NCBI GenBank assembly: GCA_010015675.1
Contig: ML976986.1
Location: forward strand, 137,815-201,814
DNA length: 64,000 bases
DNA from: Byssothecium circinans
Taxonomy: Eukaryota; Ascomycota; Dothideomycetes; Pleosporales; Massarinaceae
Reading direction: 5' to 3'
In this document: in pieces, positions 32,560 through 43,912 of the stretch
Layout: each line of letters opens with the position of its first letter
Position numbering within the stretch: the first letter of the stretch is position 1
The notes under the pieces: generated by a model
Seen by the model: only the letters and a program-made list of their open reading frames with translations
Database searches by the model: none
Told to the model about the DNA's origin: nothing
Position numbers and translations under genes: made by a program

Positions 32560-32705
32560 TGGGTGGAGGGATGTGAGAGCTTGTATACAGCCACCAACCA
32601 CTGAAAAAGGAATGATAGAATTAAGCCTTGCTCTTTGCTTGGTCCGCAGGATTAAGTAAGTGTTAGCAAAATACTACTTGGAGAAGAAATAGAGAAGGAA
32701 AAGTC

Positions 32706-32711
32706 AAAAAA
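32706..32711 (-). terminator. Oligo-T RNA polymerase III terminator
   Basis: Six T on the transcribed sense strand lie 16 bases past the tRNA 3' end, the standard pol III stop. Its position supports the tRNA call. Confidence 0.7.
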
Positions 32712-32727
32712 TTGGATTGTAGATACT

Positions 32728-32882
32728 GGGTTCGATCTGAGTCGAACAGATATCCCTCTCGCAGCCTACGCTCCCTAAAGGCTCAACCCTCGGAGAGGTC
32801 ATCGTGTGAACACCAAAGTCTGCACCTCGAAAACTGCACTGATGAGTATTGAGCGAGCGCCTTGCCATTAGGCCGCGAACCC
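32728..32882 (-). tRNA. Split tRNA gene with a long (about 83-base) anticodon-loop intron; isotype uncertain
   Basis: Read on the minus strand, a 7-base acceptor stem GGGTTCG/CGAACCC closes the gene. The D arm is GCCT-AATGGCA-AGGC, the T arm ATCTG-TTCGACT-CAGAT, and the anticodon stem CTCGC pairs with GCGAG. An intron of about 83 bases separates the two halves of the anticodon loop, near position 37. The remaining 72-base body has a normal tRNA length. If the cut is after position 37 the loop is TCAATA plus T, which places AAT (Ile type) at the anticodon but with C instead of the usual U at position 33, so the isotype stays open. Internal A and B boxes are recognisable (TAATGGCAAGG; TTCGACT), and an oligo-T terminator follows. 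It may also be a decayed tRNA. Confidence 0.72.
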
Positions 32883-34663
32883 CCGTTTGATATTCGATGG
32901 GGATTTGTGCGGTTAGCCGACATATATACTATGTCCGAAAGGATATGAGGGGAAAGAGACTGTAGTTGGGGAGGGTTGTAATGAGAGAACTTGGATAAGC
33001 AACAATTTCAACACAAGGCGAGATTGTACGTAGGTGGACTACAATCTGAATTTGCAGTATTATATATATCGCAACACTGAATGCCCCGACCCTCTAAGAG
33101 TATCACTCCTAGGTCCAAGGAAGAACGACAAAGACGGAGACGCGGAGACCAGTTAGCGGCTTCAGCCCTTCCCCTTTCTTGCCTTTTCCCTTCTTTTTCT
33201 TACCCTTGGCTGGTGCTGCGATACCATGCCAGCAAGAGCTCCTGGACCCGAATGTCTGGAAAACCCTCCAAGGAGACTTTGAGCTATCGAAAGCTTAGCC
33301 ATGCACTGACATAAAACGGGCAAGGAAGCGCCATGTTACTTTCTACCCAGCTGCTGTTATTCCATAATTTGATCCACGGATCCTCAATGGCTGTGCAAAG
33401 ACTGATATTCGTCAGCTCATCTGGATTGCATGATATAAGGAGATTTGAGTATGGAGTGAGAGTACTTGCGTTATCGTAATTGCGGCGCGAGCCAAACTAT
33501 ACGGACTCGCCCGATCCTCTTGAACTAGGTTGTAGATATTAATACCCCGAAAGACAGCTTCCCCCGCATCTACTGTCGTCGAATCAAGATTAACCCTAAG
33601 TAAGGGTGCACGGCCTCATCATTTAAAGCATTCGGATGGCACCTGTCCCGGTAAATGTGGCGCTGACATATAACGGCTGTACTCCGTACTCCGCACCACT
33701 AGAAGAAATGCCGCACCTCCCACAACATGGCGTGCGTCAAAGAATGACCTATCCAATACCGAATCGAGGAACCTCAACCACGAAGCGCACGCATGTTCCG
33801 CAAGAACTAAGAACATCAAAGACGGTTGACGTGATCATTGATGGATCCTCGCACCCTCGGTCCACGGGTCACGACAAAGACGTGATCAATCTAGTAAATT
33901 GGCGAGGAAACAAACTTTTGGAACTAGTGGAAGCCCATGCACTCTCTAGCCTTAATGCGGTTAGTGCAGTGAGCCGTTTCCTGTCGCCCCTTCTAGACTC
34001 AGCCTAAAAAGAGCTTATCTGGTCACACACGTGCGGGATGAAGCCGTTCACTGCAGACCCTGATGCCCCTTCACCATTCAACACCTCGAAGAAAGCAATA
34101 AACTGCCCTCACACAACAGCACCTCCGCATCACCAGTGCCACAGCATTCAATTCCAGCCTTCAATACCCCGTATACACTCGGCCATATTACGGTACGTCT
34201 CCGAACTATCTCATTCCTGAAAGAGCCCCGGTATTCGGCTACGCCCTTTGCTCGGGGCGCTAAAGCTCGTATTGCTTCGAGTCACAATTTAGCTGCATAG
34301 TTTGGACCCCATTCATCCTTAGCTGAGCAGCGACTTGCATGGACTGGACCCTCGACTTGGCTTTTACTGGCTCTGACCCGCTCGTTAGGTTATGCTGACT
34401 TTAATTCACGTTTAAGCTGCCCAGTCCGCACGAAACTTTTCTACTCACGTCTTCGCCCCACCCACCGCCTTCTGCCGCAAACAAGCAAACAACATCTGCC
34501 TGCGTTGCGTTGCGTTTTCGTTTCGTTTCCCTACCTCCCCTCCGCGCGCCTCGAATTCAATAATCCCGGCGACCGCGCCTGCTGTCAGACGCAAACCCTA
34601 CGCCTCACGTCACGTCGCAACTCAACTACGCCAGCACAGAGAAACTAATAAGCTCGCCCGACA
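32883..34663. other. Intergenic, about 1.8 kb
   Basis: No credible protein gene. On the minus strand near 33110-33240 a Lys-rich frame (AKGKKKKGKGKKGEG) stands out, but it has no start, no domain and no good splice sites. A plus-strand frame of 123 codons at 33636-34007 begins with ATG but looks like chance sequence. The last 250 bases are C/T-rich and probably the promoter of the following gene. Confidence 0.4.
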
Positions 34664-35373
34664 ATGTTACCAACCTACGCTTTCTACCTCTCCCTCGTCT
34701 CCATACTCGCCTCTCCCGCCATGGCCTCGCCAATCGACACCCTCGCCAGCCTCCAATGCAGCTGCCTCACCTTCCACGCCTACGCGCAACCCGCCGCCTG
34801 CACCATGGAGCGCTCGCAGAACCTCTCCTGGCCCGCGGCGCAGTCCTTCGCTTCGGCGCATCACCTCGACATCACCTTTGTCAGCCCGACGACGGTATCC
34901 CGCGTCCTGGAAGTCGAGCAGCCGCTGCCGACGAGTGTGCTCATGAGCATGTACGGCAGCCGTGGTCGCGCGCGGCAGGAAACGGGCAGTAGAATTGTCT
35001 GCGGAGCGTGGGACGAAGTCAAGAGGAAGTATCTGGTCGAGAGTGTGGAGAGGTCCAAGGTTGTGGGGGGTGAGGGGCGGAGATGCGATGGGCTGGTGAG
35101 CGAGATCGTGGGCATTCTCTTGCTGATGTTGATGGTGTATGCTGTTGGGGAGTATGTTTGGTCAAGGTGAGTGCTCGGGAATTGCATGCTGAGATGAGAC
35201 GCGCGCGCTAATTATTGGTCAGGTTCGTGGGGAAGCCCGGCGAGATACAGCTCCAGGGCTCGGAAAAGGACCTCCTCGCCTTCGCTGAAGCGGGCGAGAT
35301 TTCAATACGGCAGCCCGAACTGAACGAGAAGTCCGCGCAGACCGAATCCTCCGTGCAGACGGACGCTTCATGA
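34664..35373 (+). CDS. Signal-peptide, single-pass membrane protein of unknown function
   Basis: Exons 34664-35166 and 35223-35373, joined over a 56-base GT-AG intron, encode 217 residues. A signal peptide opens the protein (MLPTYAFYLSLVSILASPA, cleavage likely after MASP). Four Cys lie in the lumenal part (QCSCLTFH, AACTME, IVCGAW), and a transmembrane helix follows at residues about 146-163 (IVGILLLMLMVYAVGEYVW). The cytosolic tail continues as SRFVGKPGEIQLQGSEKDL and ends SAQTESSVQTDAS, with two QT motifs close to LC8-binding consensus. Orthologues of this layout seem common in Pezizomycotina, but I do not know a function. Confidence 0.75.
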
Positions 35374-36127
35374 CACTAGACGAATACGCTATACACCCTT
35401 CGATCGGGTCATGATTCATACGTTGACGACATCGGCTTCTTTCGACTACTCTCTTGATTGTGTCGTTTCCCTTCACTTCCATTCGGTCAAAGGACGGCAT
35501 TTTGTACGACTTTTTCATTTTGCTTTTTCCCTTTCCCATGCAGTTGTTGTATATCCCGAAGCGACTTGTTTGAAGCAGTGATGTAGCGCTGTGTCCGAAC
35601 TTGCGGTTCGCACGCTTTTCCTCTGCTCAAGCGGTCGGCGTTTTGGTTACTTTTTGTTTTGTTTTTGGCTACGCGGTCAGCTGGCTATTAATGGTTGGCT
35701 ATGATGCTATGAGTATGATATCTCTGCTCTGAGCATAAACTAATACGAATGAGACACGTCATTTTCACATCATATCACTTTGTTTTCTTTGCTATGCCCC
35801 CCAAATAAACAGATCTCATCATCGAACTACGAAGAGATATAATGATGAGATGCGATATGCGATATGCGGGACGTTGCAACCAGATTGTTGCTAATATCAT
35901 AGGGCCCGCTGTGCCCAAGACATCTGACATCTATGAAAAAAATGCTAGAGGGTATATCAAAACTCTATAACCACCATATGCGCCTTCCAAAGCCATACCA
36001 AGTCCCACCCATGCAACTCCATGTCATCCCACCTACACAGCGCTCTTCGGATACTCCATCTGCCTCTCCGATTCATACAACCTAGCACCACAGTCAGCAA
36101 GCCCAAACCCCACAAGCACAACCATAC
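35374..36127. other. Convergent intergenic region, 0.75 kb
   Basis: No gene seen. It lies between the plus-strand membrane protein gene and the minus-strand glycosyltransferase remnant. Short GCGATATGC repeats occur near 35850-35865. Confidence 0.4.
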
Positions 36128-37734
36128 TCACACAAACGTCTCAAACCTCACCCCCCTCCTCTCCCTCCCCACTCCCCCGTACAACACGGGCTCGAAAGCA
36201 ACCTCCCCATACGCCCTGACCACAATAACACGCCTCAGCGGAGGGAGTCAAATACCTCTCTCTAAGAGTAGCGACGCTGTTATCCGCGATACGCTTCGCC
36301 TTCTCGGGGTGCGCGAGCAGGTCGTCCATAGCGGCGGCGAGGTCGGAGAAGTCGCGCTCGACCTGGACGATGTTTTGCTGGGAGCCCGAGGAGAGGAGCA
36401 GGTAGTGGTAGTGTTGGATCCATTGCAGTTTGTGGGTGATTATTACCGAGCGGCAGATTTGGCGGTATTGAGGGCGCCGGAGTAAGAACGGCCTGCGGGG
36501 GGGAGGTGGATTAGAAGGTTGGTTTCTTCGAGGGGATGGGGTGGGATGGGAAGTATGGAGAGAGAGGGAAAGGGGGAAGTACCTTCGACGTGGGCGATGA
36601 ACATGTAGTTGCATTGGTCAACGGGGCTTTTGAATTGTTCTTTGAATTCGGCATTGTTCCACTTGACCTGTCCGACGTCACTCCATGGCTTCCCTTTTGC
36701 GGCATCGAGGAGCGCTCTTCTCAGTTTGGGCGCCATGGTCACTTTCCCACGCCATACGAGCTTCTCTTGCTTATGATCCCATGGTTGGACGTTTTCGCGC
36801 TGCGTGGCTTCGCCGACGACTTCATTGAAAGCGCCGAGCTGCGGCATGTCCCAGCTCCACCAGCCGAAATCCGGCATCAGCCATAAATCCTCATCCTGTG
36901 CCCGTCGCGCTAGCATCTATATCGGCTTCTTCGGTTCCGCAGGGAGGTCTTCAACGCTGAGCAGGAATTCTATATTGGGTATTGAGGAGCGGTCCGGCGC
37001 GGCTACGAGGGCGCGGTGAAGAGCGGAGAGGCAAGCGATGGCTTTTTGGCGGTTTACATTATCAACAAGGAAGGTCTGAAGGATGTATAGCTGCATTTTA
37101 CTTGCCAGACATTGGGGTCCTTGCGAATTGACAAGGTGTAGCGAGGACGATACCTGCCCATGATAAACCAGTACCCTAACCATCCCCTTCGACAACTCAA
37201 ACCCTTCCAACTCCCTCTCCCTAATCCTCCCCCTCCCACCCCCACTCAGTCTCCATCGTCTCGCCCTCTGCACCTCCTCAAACAGCCCCGGGAACGCCGA
37301 CAAACACTGCCCCTCATTAAGCCCATAATTATCCCCATCTCTCCGATAATTAAACACCCACGCCTCGTCCCCTCCCTCCGTCGCATTCGCGAGAATCGCA
37401 GGCCGCAACGTGCAGTCCAGACAGCTATCGCATGTGAACGTGGTGCTGTATTCACAGAGACAGCGGCCGGCGGGTAGCACTTGCTTGACCAGAGACGGGA
37501 GCGAAGGATGCTCAGTTCGCGTGCCGTAGAGGATACTGCAGACTAGGATGAAGACGAGGCTGAGGGTTGCGAAGGGGAAGAATGGGTTCGGGGATAGGCA
37601 TGCGGGGATGCGGGGATGTGAAGGTCGGGTAGGTAGACATAGTTGAGAAGGGTGGACGTGTTAGAGAGAAGCTCGAGGAAGACGACGGACACGAGGAAGA
37701 GAAATGTCTGCATGGTACGGTTCATACTTAACAT
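36128..37734 (-). pseudogene. GT90 (CAP10-type) glycosyltransferase, decayed by an amber codon and two frameshifts
   Basis: Homology text of a family 90 glycosyltransferase runs leftward, starting with FFPFATLSLVFILVCSILYG (a membrane anchor). It passes LFEEVQRARRWRLSGG, LYILQTFLVDNVNRQKAI, WLMPDFGWWSWDMPQLGAF, KLVWRGKVTMAPKLRRAL and DQCNYMFIAHVEG to an EVAFEPVLYGGVG-like end at 36130-36200. Two introns are clear (37153-37091 and 36592-36493). Lesions: an in-frame TAG at 36917-36919 between AEPKKPI and MLARRAQDEDLW, where relatives have Trp; a missing base near 36467 (RSYSGAL then KYRQICRSV in the next frame); and a frame change near 36220 before the C-terminal EVAFEP frame. No start codon joins the anchor frame cleanly. 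The enzyme would be a Golgi or ER xylosyl/glucosyl transferase. Three independent breaks make it a pseudogene. Confidence 0.82.
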
Positions 37735-38305
37735 TCATATACACTATCGGTCTGTATCTGCAATCCGCCCACCTCAAACCAAACTTATATGACATCACAA
37801 AGTAAAGGCAAGAAAACAATAGTACGGAAAAGAAAAAAGCTCATCAAGTCGTCAAGATATCCACAGAATATACGCAACAGTTCAAATTGATTTCAATACT
37901 CCTCCGGCGCTCAACCTTGCCTTTGGAAAGGGAGCCCGCTTATGCACATGCTAAGTAAATGATATCCGCTCCCAATGAATTGGGAATGACAAACTGGACA
38001 AAGGAGAAACAGTATAGTATCAGGAGAGAGTCTCAGAGCGAAAGAAGATATGAACAGAATATGAGTATGAAAGAGGTGGTATTGAGAAGAAGAAAGGGTG
38101 GGCTATGTACATGAGAGCCGCTAAGGTGAAGAAAAAAAAAGAGAGAATCGGAAAGATGATGAATCGAAAGGCCGGGTAAGTGTGTATGCTCAAAGTGGCA
38201 TGCACGGCTTACTCGACAAGCGTGAGACCAGCGACCAACAAGTACTCATCAGATGGAGTATCTTGTGCAAGTGCCGACTCGAGAGTCAGCGGCGCTGTTC
38301 TCAAT
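37735..38305. other. Intergenic spacer, 0.57 kb
   Basis: No gene seen. It is A-rich (for example GAAAAAAAAAGAGAG near 38132) and holds the upstream region of the GT90 remnant and the 3' flank of the DUF2457 gene. Confidence 0.4.
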
Positions 38306-40639
38306 TTACACAGACAGAACGTGAATGTCGTTCTTGTCTGGAGTAGGTGGCACATTGAAAGCAAATCCAACGTTGGTGCCCTTGTGCGCAGCCAGGCCTA
38401 GGCCAACTTCGCGCATGCGCTCACAGCCTTTGCCGGGCGGCGGACGCTTCTCTTTGATGTTTTTGCCGTGCTTCTTTTTGTACAGCTGCTCTTTGCGACG
38501 CTGGCGCTTCTTCTCAAGCCCAACCTTGATGTCAATGGCACGTCGGATGGGAAACTCGTTGGGTGTATCCTCGTCTTCATCGTCATCAAAGTAAGAGGTT
38601 ACATGAGCTACAATGGGGGTACGAGGGAGCGACGTCGACGTAGTAGGTGCAGGACGCTCCGCAAGGCCTGCAAATTGTATCGACAGGCTGGGACGCCTTG
38701 GCGATATCATGTGTGATGAGCCACGGCGGGTCGGTGGGGGGGACCGAAGACGGGCGGGAGCAGGTGGAGAGCGCAGCGGCTTGGGCGATTGTCCAAACAA
38801 TTGGCGGGCACGCGGTGGAGACCGATGTGCGATACGTTTGGCAGGAGGTGGTGGTGACCGGAGACGCTTTGGAGATTGCGCTGGGGATCGCTTCGTCGCA
38901 CCAGTCTTGCGGCGTCCGCGTAAGTCACCTTTGGGAAGGTCCATCTGACCATGCATCATTAGAAACTGATCGCTCTCTGATGCAGCCTGGTCGGGCTCAT
39001 CCACCTCGTCTTCCTCGCTTAGTTCAGGGTCCGACGTTGGAAACGTGGGGTCAACATCCTGGGGCGTTCTCTTGTGCTTGGCAGCGCGTCGGCGTTCCAA
39101 AGCAGATAAGTAAGCCTCCTCTAGGGGCTGATCCTCATCAAGGGTCCCGCACACGAAGTCGGTGCTATCGGGAAGCTCAGGGCTCGGGATGCGAATGTTG
39201 ACCGGCCGCGACTGCCTCCGCTTGATCATCTTCTTGGGCTTGTAGCGGTGACCGCTGTCTAGAGAGCCGATGGAAGATTCTGAGATGCTCCGTCGGCTAA
39301 TTGGGCGGATGAGGTCAAGGTGTTCAATAGAAGTCGCTGCTGTCGAGCGACCAGGAGCCCACCAATTGTAGTCTGAACCAGCGTCACTCTCGTCGTCAGA
39401 CCCAGCGAATCCTCCTTCATCATCTGTCTGAAAGCCTTCGTCAGACGAGATGTCATCGTGAGCATCGCTGTCCTCCCCGTCCAAATCTTCCTCTTCGTCA
39501 TCATCGAGCTCGACTTGGTCAATGTCGTCCAAGTTGTCCTCTTCATCCTCGTCATCCAGTGCTTCTTCTTCCGCCTCTTCACCTAGCTGACGAAGGCCAT
39601 TTTCGACACGAAGAGTATCTTTGATGGTTAACGGTCGGCGATGGCAAGTAGATTCGAGGGTCCACTCCTGGACTTCCTCCTCGGAACTGGCAAACTCATG
39701 GAAGCGGAAAGCTTCACATCGAGCCAGGTCGGAATTTCCACTAAGACGACGCGTCCGGTTTGCTGGAGATTTTCGCGTAGCAATGGGAGAGGGATTCCGC
39801 ACAGTCGAATCAGAACCACGATGAATCCTGGGAGACTTTGGTGAGGCACGTGATCGGTGTGCGGGAGGAGCCGGGCTAGCTGTGCGACGGGGCTTGTTGT
39901 CCTTGGACGGGGCAGCCGTGGATATTTTGGTAGGGCAAGCAAATTTGATCGTGCATGCGCGCTTCGGCGGCTCTGCTATGGGCTCCGGGGGCGACGTCAT
40001 TTGTTTTGGCTCGGCTCTTTTCTCGCTCTTAGCCCCACATGCAAACGAAATGCACCGCTTGCGTCCCAACGTGGCTTCCAGAACGTGTTCTCCTGCTGCT
40101 GTCGGTCCGGTTGCCTTTTGCAAAGGGATGACACTGTCCTCGTCATGATGCATGATGGACAGTGTTTCTGCGACAGTGCTCTTGTTGAAGGCTGGCGCCA
40201 TGTTGTGGAACGTAGTGGAAGGGAGAGGTGGGCTCGGGGTACGCGTGCGTGTGCCAGAGCTCGTAAAACCGCCGTCACTGGTGAGTTCGGCGGTGGAGGT
40301 GCTGTTGTTGCTCCACGTTGAGGCGCACGACCTGCCGCGAGTCGGATCCTGCTTCGTTTGCTCCTCGACGGGAGAGGTACCGTTTGAATGTAGTGCCGTT
40401 GTGAGCAAAGATTCTTTGCGTTCGGAACGGAGTGTTGACTTGGAGAAGGCAGCCTTGGACGACTCGTGCAAGCTTAGTGCCGAAGGGCGTGGCGTACGCT
40501 CTAAATCGGGCGGCTCGTCGACGTCGCCCAGCAGGTCCTCTTCTGAGAGCGTATCGTGCGCATTTCGGGGGAGGTTGAACATTGTGGCGTTCACTTGTCT
40601 ACTTGATCCCCCTATGTGGTTGTGCTCCTCCTGGGCCAT
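38306..40639 (-). CDS. DUF2457-type acidic fungal protein
   Basis: A single frame; the first good ATG is at 40639 (MAQEEHNHIGG), giving about 777 residues. The open frame continues upstream only through non-ATG codons, so a short upstream exon cannot be excluded. The N-terminal half is Ser/Pro-rich with KRCISFACG and RACTIKFACP, two matched Cys-Phe-Ala-Cys phrases. The middle is extremely acidic (EEEALDDEDEEDNLDDID and similar, residues about 360-430). The C-terminal half has DFVCGTLDEDQPLEEAYLSA, RSP-rich stretches and a Lys/Arg-rich end before VPPTPDKNDIHVLSV. These features match the fungal DUF2457 family, whose function is unknown. There are no membrane segments; basic runs suggest a nuclear location. 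Confidence 0.8.
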   Translation of the reverse strand: MAQEEHNHIGGSSRQVNATMFNLPRNAHDTLSEEDLLGDVDEPPDLERTPRPSALSLHESSKAAFSKSTLRSERKESLLTTALHSNGTSPVEEQTKQDPTRGRSCASTWSNNSTSTAELTSDGGFTSSGTRTRTPSPPLPSTTFHNMAPAFNKSTVAETLSIMHHDEDSVIPLQKATGPTAAGEHVLEATLGRKRCISFACGAKSEKRAEPKQMTSPPEPIAEPPKRACTIKFACPTKISTAAPSKDNKPRRTASPAPPAHRSRASPKSPRIHRGSDSTVRNPSPIATRKSPANRTRRLSGNSDLARCEAFRFHEFASSEEEVQEWTLESTCHRRPLTIKDTLRVENGLRQLGEEAEEEALDDEDEEDNLDDIDQVELDDDEEEDLDGEDSDAHDDISSDEGFQTDDEGGFAGSDDESDAGSDYNWWAPGRSTAATSIEHLDLIRPISRRSISESSIGSLDSGHRYKPKKMIKRRQSRPVNIRIPSPELPDSTDFVCGTLDEDQPLEEAYLSALERRRAAKHKRTPQDVDPTFPTSDPELSEEDEVDEPDQAASESDQFLMMHGQMDLPKGDLRGRRKTGATKRSPAQSPKRLRSPPPPAKRIAHRSPPRARQLFGQSPKPLRSPPAPARLRSPPPTRRGSSHMISPRRPSLSIQFAGLAERPAPTTSTSLPRTPIVAHVTSYFDDDEDEDTPNEFPIRRAIDIKVGLEKKRQRRKEQLYKKKHGKNIKEKRPPPGKGCERMREVGLGLAAHKGTNVGFAFNVPPTPDKNDIHVLSV

Positions 40640-43600
40640 TGCCGGGAGAGGGTCTCGTATTCGATGCGGGGTGGGCAGTGGCAACGTTTGCTCGCCAACG
40701 GATTGCGGGTTTGTGTGTGCAAGAAGAAATTGAATGCGCTCGTTGGTGGGGTGGATGGATGGTTATTATTTTTCTCAAAGTAACCGCACTTGGATTTAGG
40801 GGCACCAGGTCGATGGCAAGTCCAATGGTACTAGCTAGGTGTGGATAGCGAATAATATGGTGGCGGAAGCACAGTTCGGGGTATTGTTGTAGTGTGTGGT
40901 GTGAAAGTTGGGACGGGTTGTCGAGAAGGGTGGGGCCCCAAAAGGAGCCTTGGTTATGCTATGGCAATCAACATGGCGAAGGGAAAGAAGTCGTTTTTGA
41001 AACGGGAATTAGGAAGGCTACGCACATCATGTTAGTGCTGTCACGACTTGGCCTGTTAGACGTTGGGAGGGCATACCTGGCAGAGAGACCCGCGAGTGGC
41101 GGCCGCGAAACGCAGGCGACCGATTTGCTGGATTTGCTGGATTTGCTGGCGGAAGCTGGCACCCGGCGATGATCAACTGTGGCCGTGGGTGGGTGTCGGC
41201 GCGGCTGTTCGTGAGAACAACGGCTGCAAAGCAACGCGTCTCGCGGACGGGAGGTGTAGGTGTGCGGTGGGGAGAGAAAGGGAACAAGAACTTGGAAGTC
41301 CGGGCAGAAGTCCGGAGCAAGCAGGCGAAGAATAGGGAGTTGTTGAGGGGTTTTAATGTTACCAAACAAAACGGCCCTAATCTGTGGGATATGAGCGCCG
41401 AGCGCCGATATTATTGACGTGAATGCAACCACTCGCTCCACCGTGCGGCTGCCGGAAAGTGCACGCCGCACGCTGAGATGAAGTCCAGAGAGGTTCCAGC
41501 TGACTGTGCCCACAAAGCGTTCAAATCACACAGCAACGCTGCCCTTTGTCGGACTCTGCAGTCTTTGACTGTGTTTCATCAGACGCGCCCGCCTGCTTTG
41601 TCAGATTCATTTCCGCCACCCCATACCCAATCGGGCGGCTTCGTACGGAAAATCCTGATTCGAACTATCTAGTATCGAGTACCATGGGCAGCCCATTTCC
41701 ATTTCCTTCGAAGCCGCTGCACGCCGCCGTAGTCTGTGTACATATGCACTATGCACAGCAGATGTACGTCCACCCGGTGCTGTCAACAAAAGCTGCCCGG
41801 CTTTCCCGTTGCACGTCCTCTCCGATGCATCCCTCTCCTCCGCACCTCACCAGGTGTCACCGCAGGGTGAGTCCCTTTGACAGTTCACTGCGACCCTCCC
41901 ATCGCGGAACATGTCTGTTCAGGCCCCTCAATTTGCATTTCCGCCCACGTGCAGTTCTCACCGCTTCTTCCCTTCCCCTCATCCCACCTCCTGCTCCTAC
42001 ACGACAAGCGCCGACCTCGATGTCACTCAATCCAGCTGTCATCTGACACCTCATGGAGCGCCCTCTCGCTTCGAGCCAACATGGTTACAGACGGCTCGTT
42101 TCATTCATTTCACATGAATATCGGTACACCGACCATCTCTCTCCACCAAGCACGCCCTGCGTTGTAGACCTGCAGCTACACGCGCAGCGCCCAGGAAAAG
42201 GGCAAAGGGTGGCTTCACATCGGCACGGTGGTTCGCTGGCCGCTGACCATCCTTGCCTGATCAATTGTGCTGAAGCGCCGTTGCCAGAATCCAAGCTGGA
42301 TGGCATACAGCCCTAGAGTCCGAGACCATCAGAAAGGCTTGACTGATCTTTGCTTCAATAACACCGTCCTCTTATCACCATCTCCACAGTCTATGTTGTG
42401 CAGCATAAAGCTCGCGAGAATACTACAGCACAATCCAGTGAGCGTCGCGTACTGTAGCACTGTAATGCATGGACTGTCTGTAGGCTTCCCCTCTTTACAA
42501 ACACCTCAACTAGCTTCGTGTGTTGCTCCACCGACAGCTGTCGCAGCTATCCCAGCAGTCGCATCCCTGCGAAAGTGACGTACCGCGAGGCCTCAGGAGA
42601 CCAGAGAGCATCCGAATACCTAGCGAGCTTCGTGCGATACCCGCTGTCCTCTGCAATCCAAGTTGCTGCGAGATTGTCCACCAGGAAAAGAAGGTATTGC
42701 ATCATGAATCCGCCCATCAATCCGCATTTGCAATGTCCGGTTGGAGGCCCTTCATCACTCCTTCCCCTTTCGGCCCCCCTCTCGCTGTCCAGAATCTCGT
42801 GCATGTGCGACCAAGCCGCACTCTCCATCACATCACTCTAACAACCCCACTCAAACTTAATAATCCCACTGGTACAGTACAGTACAGTAACCCGACCCCG
42901 ACTCAGACACGAGGCTGAGCCTTCCATCCATATTACCGCACTTGGTCTCCCGAGGTCCACAGCTCCACCTGCCAAGCCCCATCCGGACCCAGAATAGAGC
43001 TAGTCTAGCCAAAAGCGCATCATCTCACTTCAAGCTCACCAACGCATACGGATACCACCAGTCGAATATTATCCCAACCCCTCCCGCCTCGAAACAATTT
43101 CCACCCCGTAAAACGTCTCTCCCTTGGCCTTCACACCCCGTCACACAGCCAAGCATATCACCACTGCAACACCGTTGCCTCCAAGAGTCTAAGCCTTCCA
43201 CATATACTTCCAAGAAACTCCAAGCATACTTGTTGCAAGCCAAGAGGCTCGGCGCCTCCCGGAGAGTTTGGAACACCGCGTAGATCACCCGCAGCGGCGC
43301 TGCGCCGCGCACCCGTGCTACGCGGCTAAGGTTTCGACATTGGGTGTTGTTTACTGATGTGCAGCCAAGATGTCGGCACTGAGAGGGCTCCGTCGGGCCA
43401 AGATGTGAATGTGATTGTGGCATAGTGCTTATGGGGTGGAGACGGGGTGGAGACGTAAGATGCTTCGTGTGCCGGTGTGGGGAACGTTTTGGTAGTGTCG
43501 AGCGGTAGTGATAGACATCGACGTGTGAGTACGGAGGCATTAGAGGCAAGATAGTGACTGCCTCGGACATAGATGGGTAAACTGCACCGAACTAAAACTA

Positions 43601-43912
43601 GGTATGAGTCAGGCTTTTAAATTCAACAGTGAATATGGCCATTGGTGTAGCTGGAGCGTACCTTCATTTGAATCTGATTTCGAGGACACTGCGCACGAAT
43701 TGAATATAGCATTGACTAAAACGGCAAGCGCAATAACTTTTGTTTCTCAGAATAAGCAAATTGCCCTTTTTCTTCGCAGCTGTTCATACGCCTGATACTG
43801 CCTGATACTGGCAATCACACCATCCAAGTGTCTCGATCCACTCCCTTCTCCTACTAATGCAGAAGCCAGAAGCCAAAGGAAAGGCAATAGCCCATGTGCA
43901 AAGCAAACCCAT
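40640..43912. other. Gene-poor region, about 3.3 kb
   Basis: No credible gene, although many short overlapping frames exist. The longest ATG-started one (43025-43570 minus, 181 codons) has chance-like His/Pro/Arg composition and no domain. The first few hundred bases must hold the DUF2457 promoter. Small tandem repeats occur: GATTTGCTG three times at 41122-41148, CAGTA-type repeats near 42870-42887 and a doubled GCCTGATACT near 43791-43810. A GC-rich palindrome (GGCGCTGCGCC) is at 43299-43309. It marks the edge between the conserved and the accessory part of the window. Confidence 0.5.
41122..41148. repeat. Nine-base tandem repeat, three perfect units
   Basis: GATTTGCTG repeated at 41122, 41131 and 41140, in the presumed promoter or leader region of the DUF2457 gene. 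Function unknown. Confidence 0.9.

Noticed and set aside
32728..32882. CRISPR-like or riboswitch-like structure suggested by the paired arms
   Set aside because: The arms fit a split tRNA cloverleaf with a pol III terminator; there is no repeat-spacer array in the window.
33110..33240. Minus-strand lysine-rich frame (AKGKKKKGKGKK), possibly the tail of a small RNA-binding protein
   Set aside because: No start codon, no upstream exon with acceptable splice sites, and low complexity can arise from the C/T-rich plus strand.
33636..34007. ATG-started 123-codon plus-strand frame
   Set aside because: No domain, no splice partners and ordinary noncoding composition; too weak to call a gene.
43025..43570. 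181-codon ATG-started minus-strand frame
   Set aside because: Composition rich in His/Pro/Arg with no conserved pattern; a long frame in GC-rich sequence is expected by chance.
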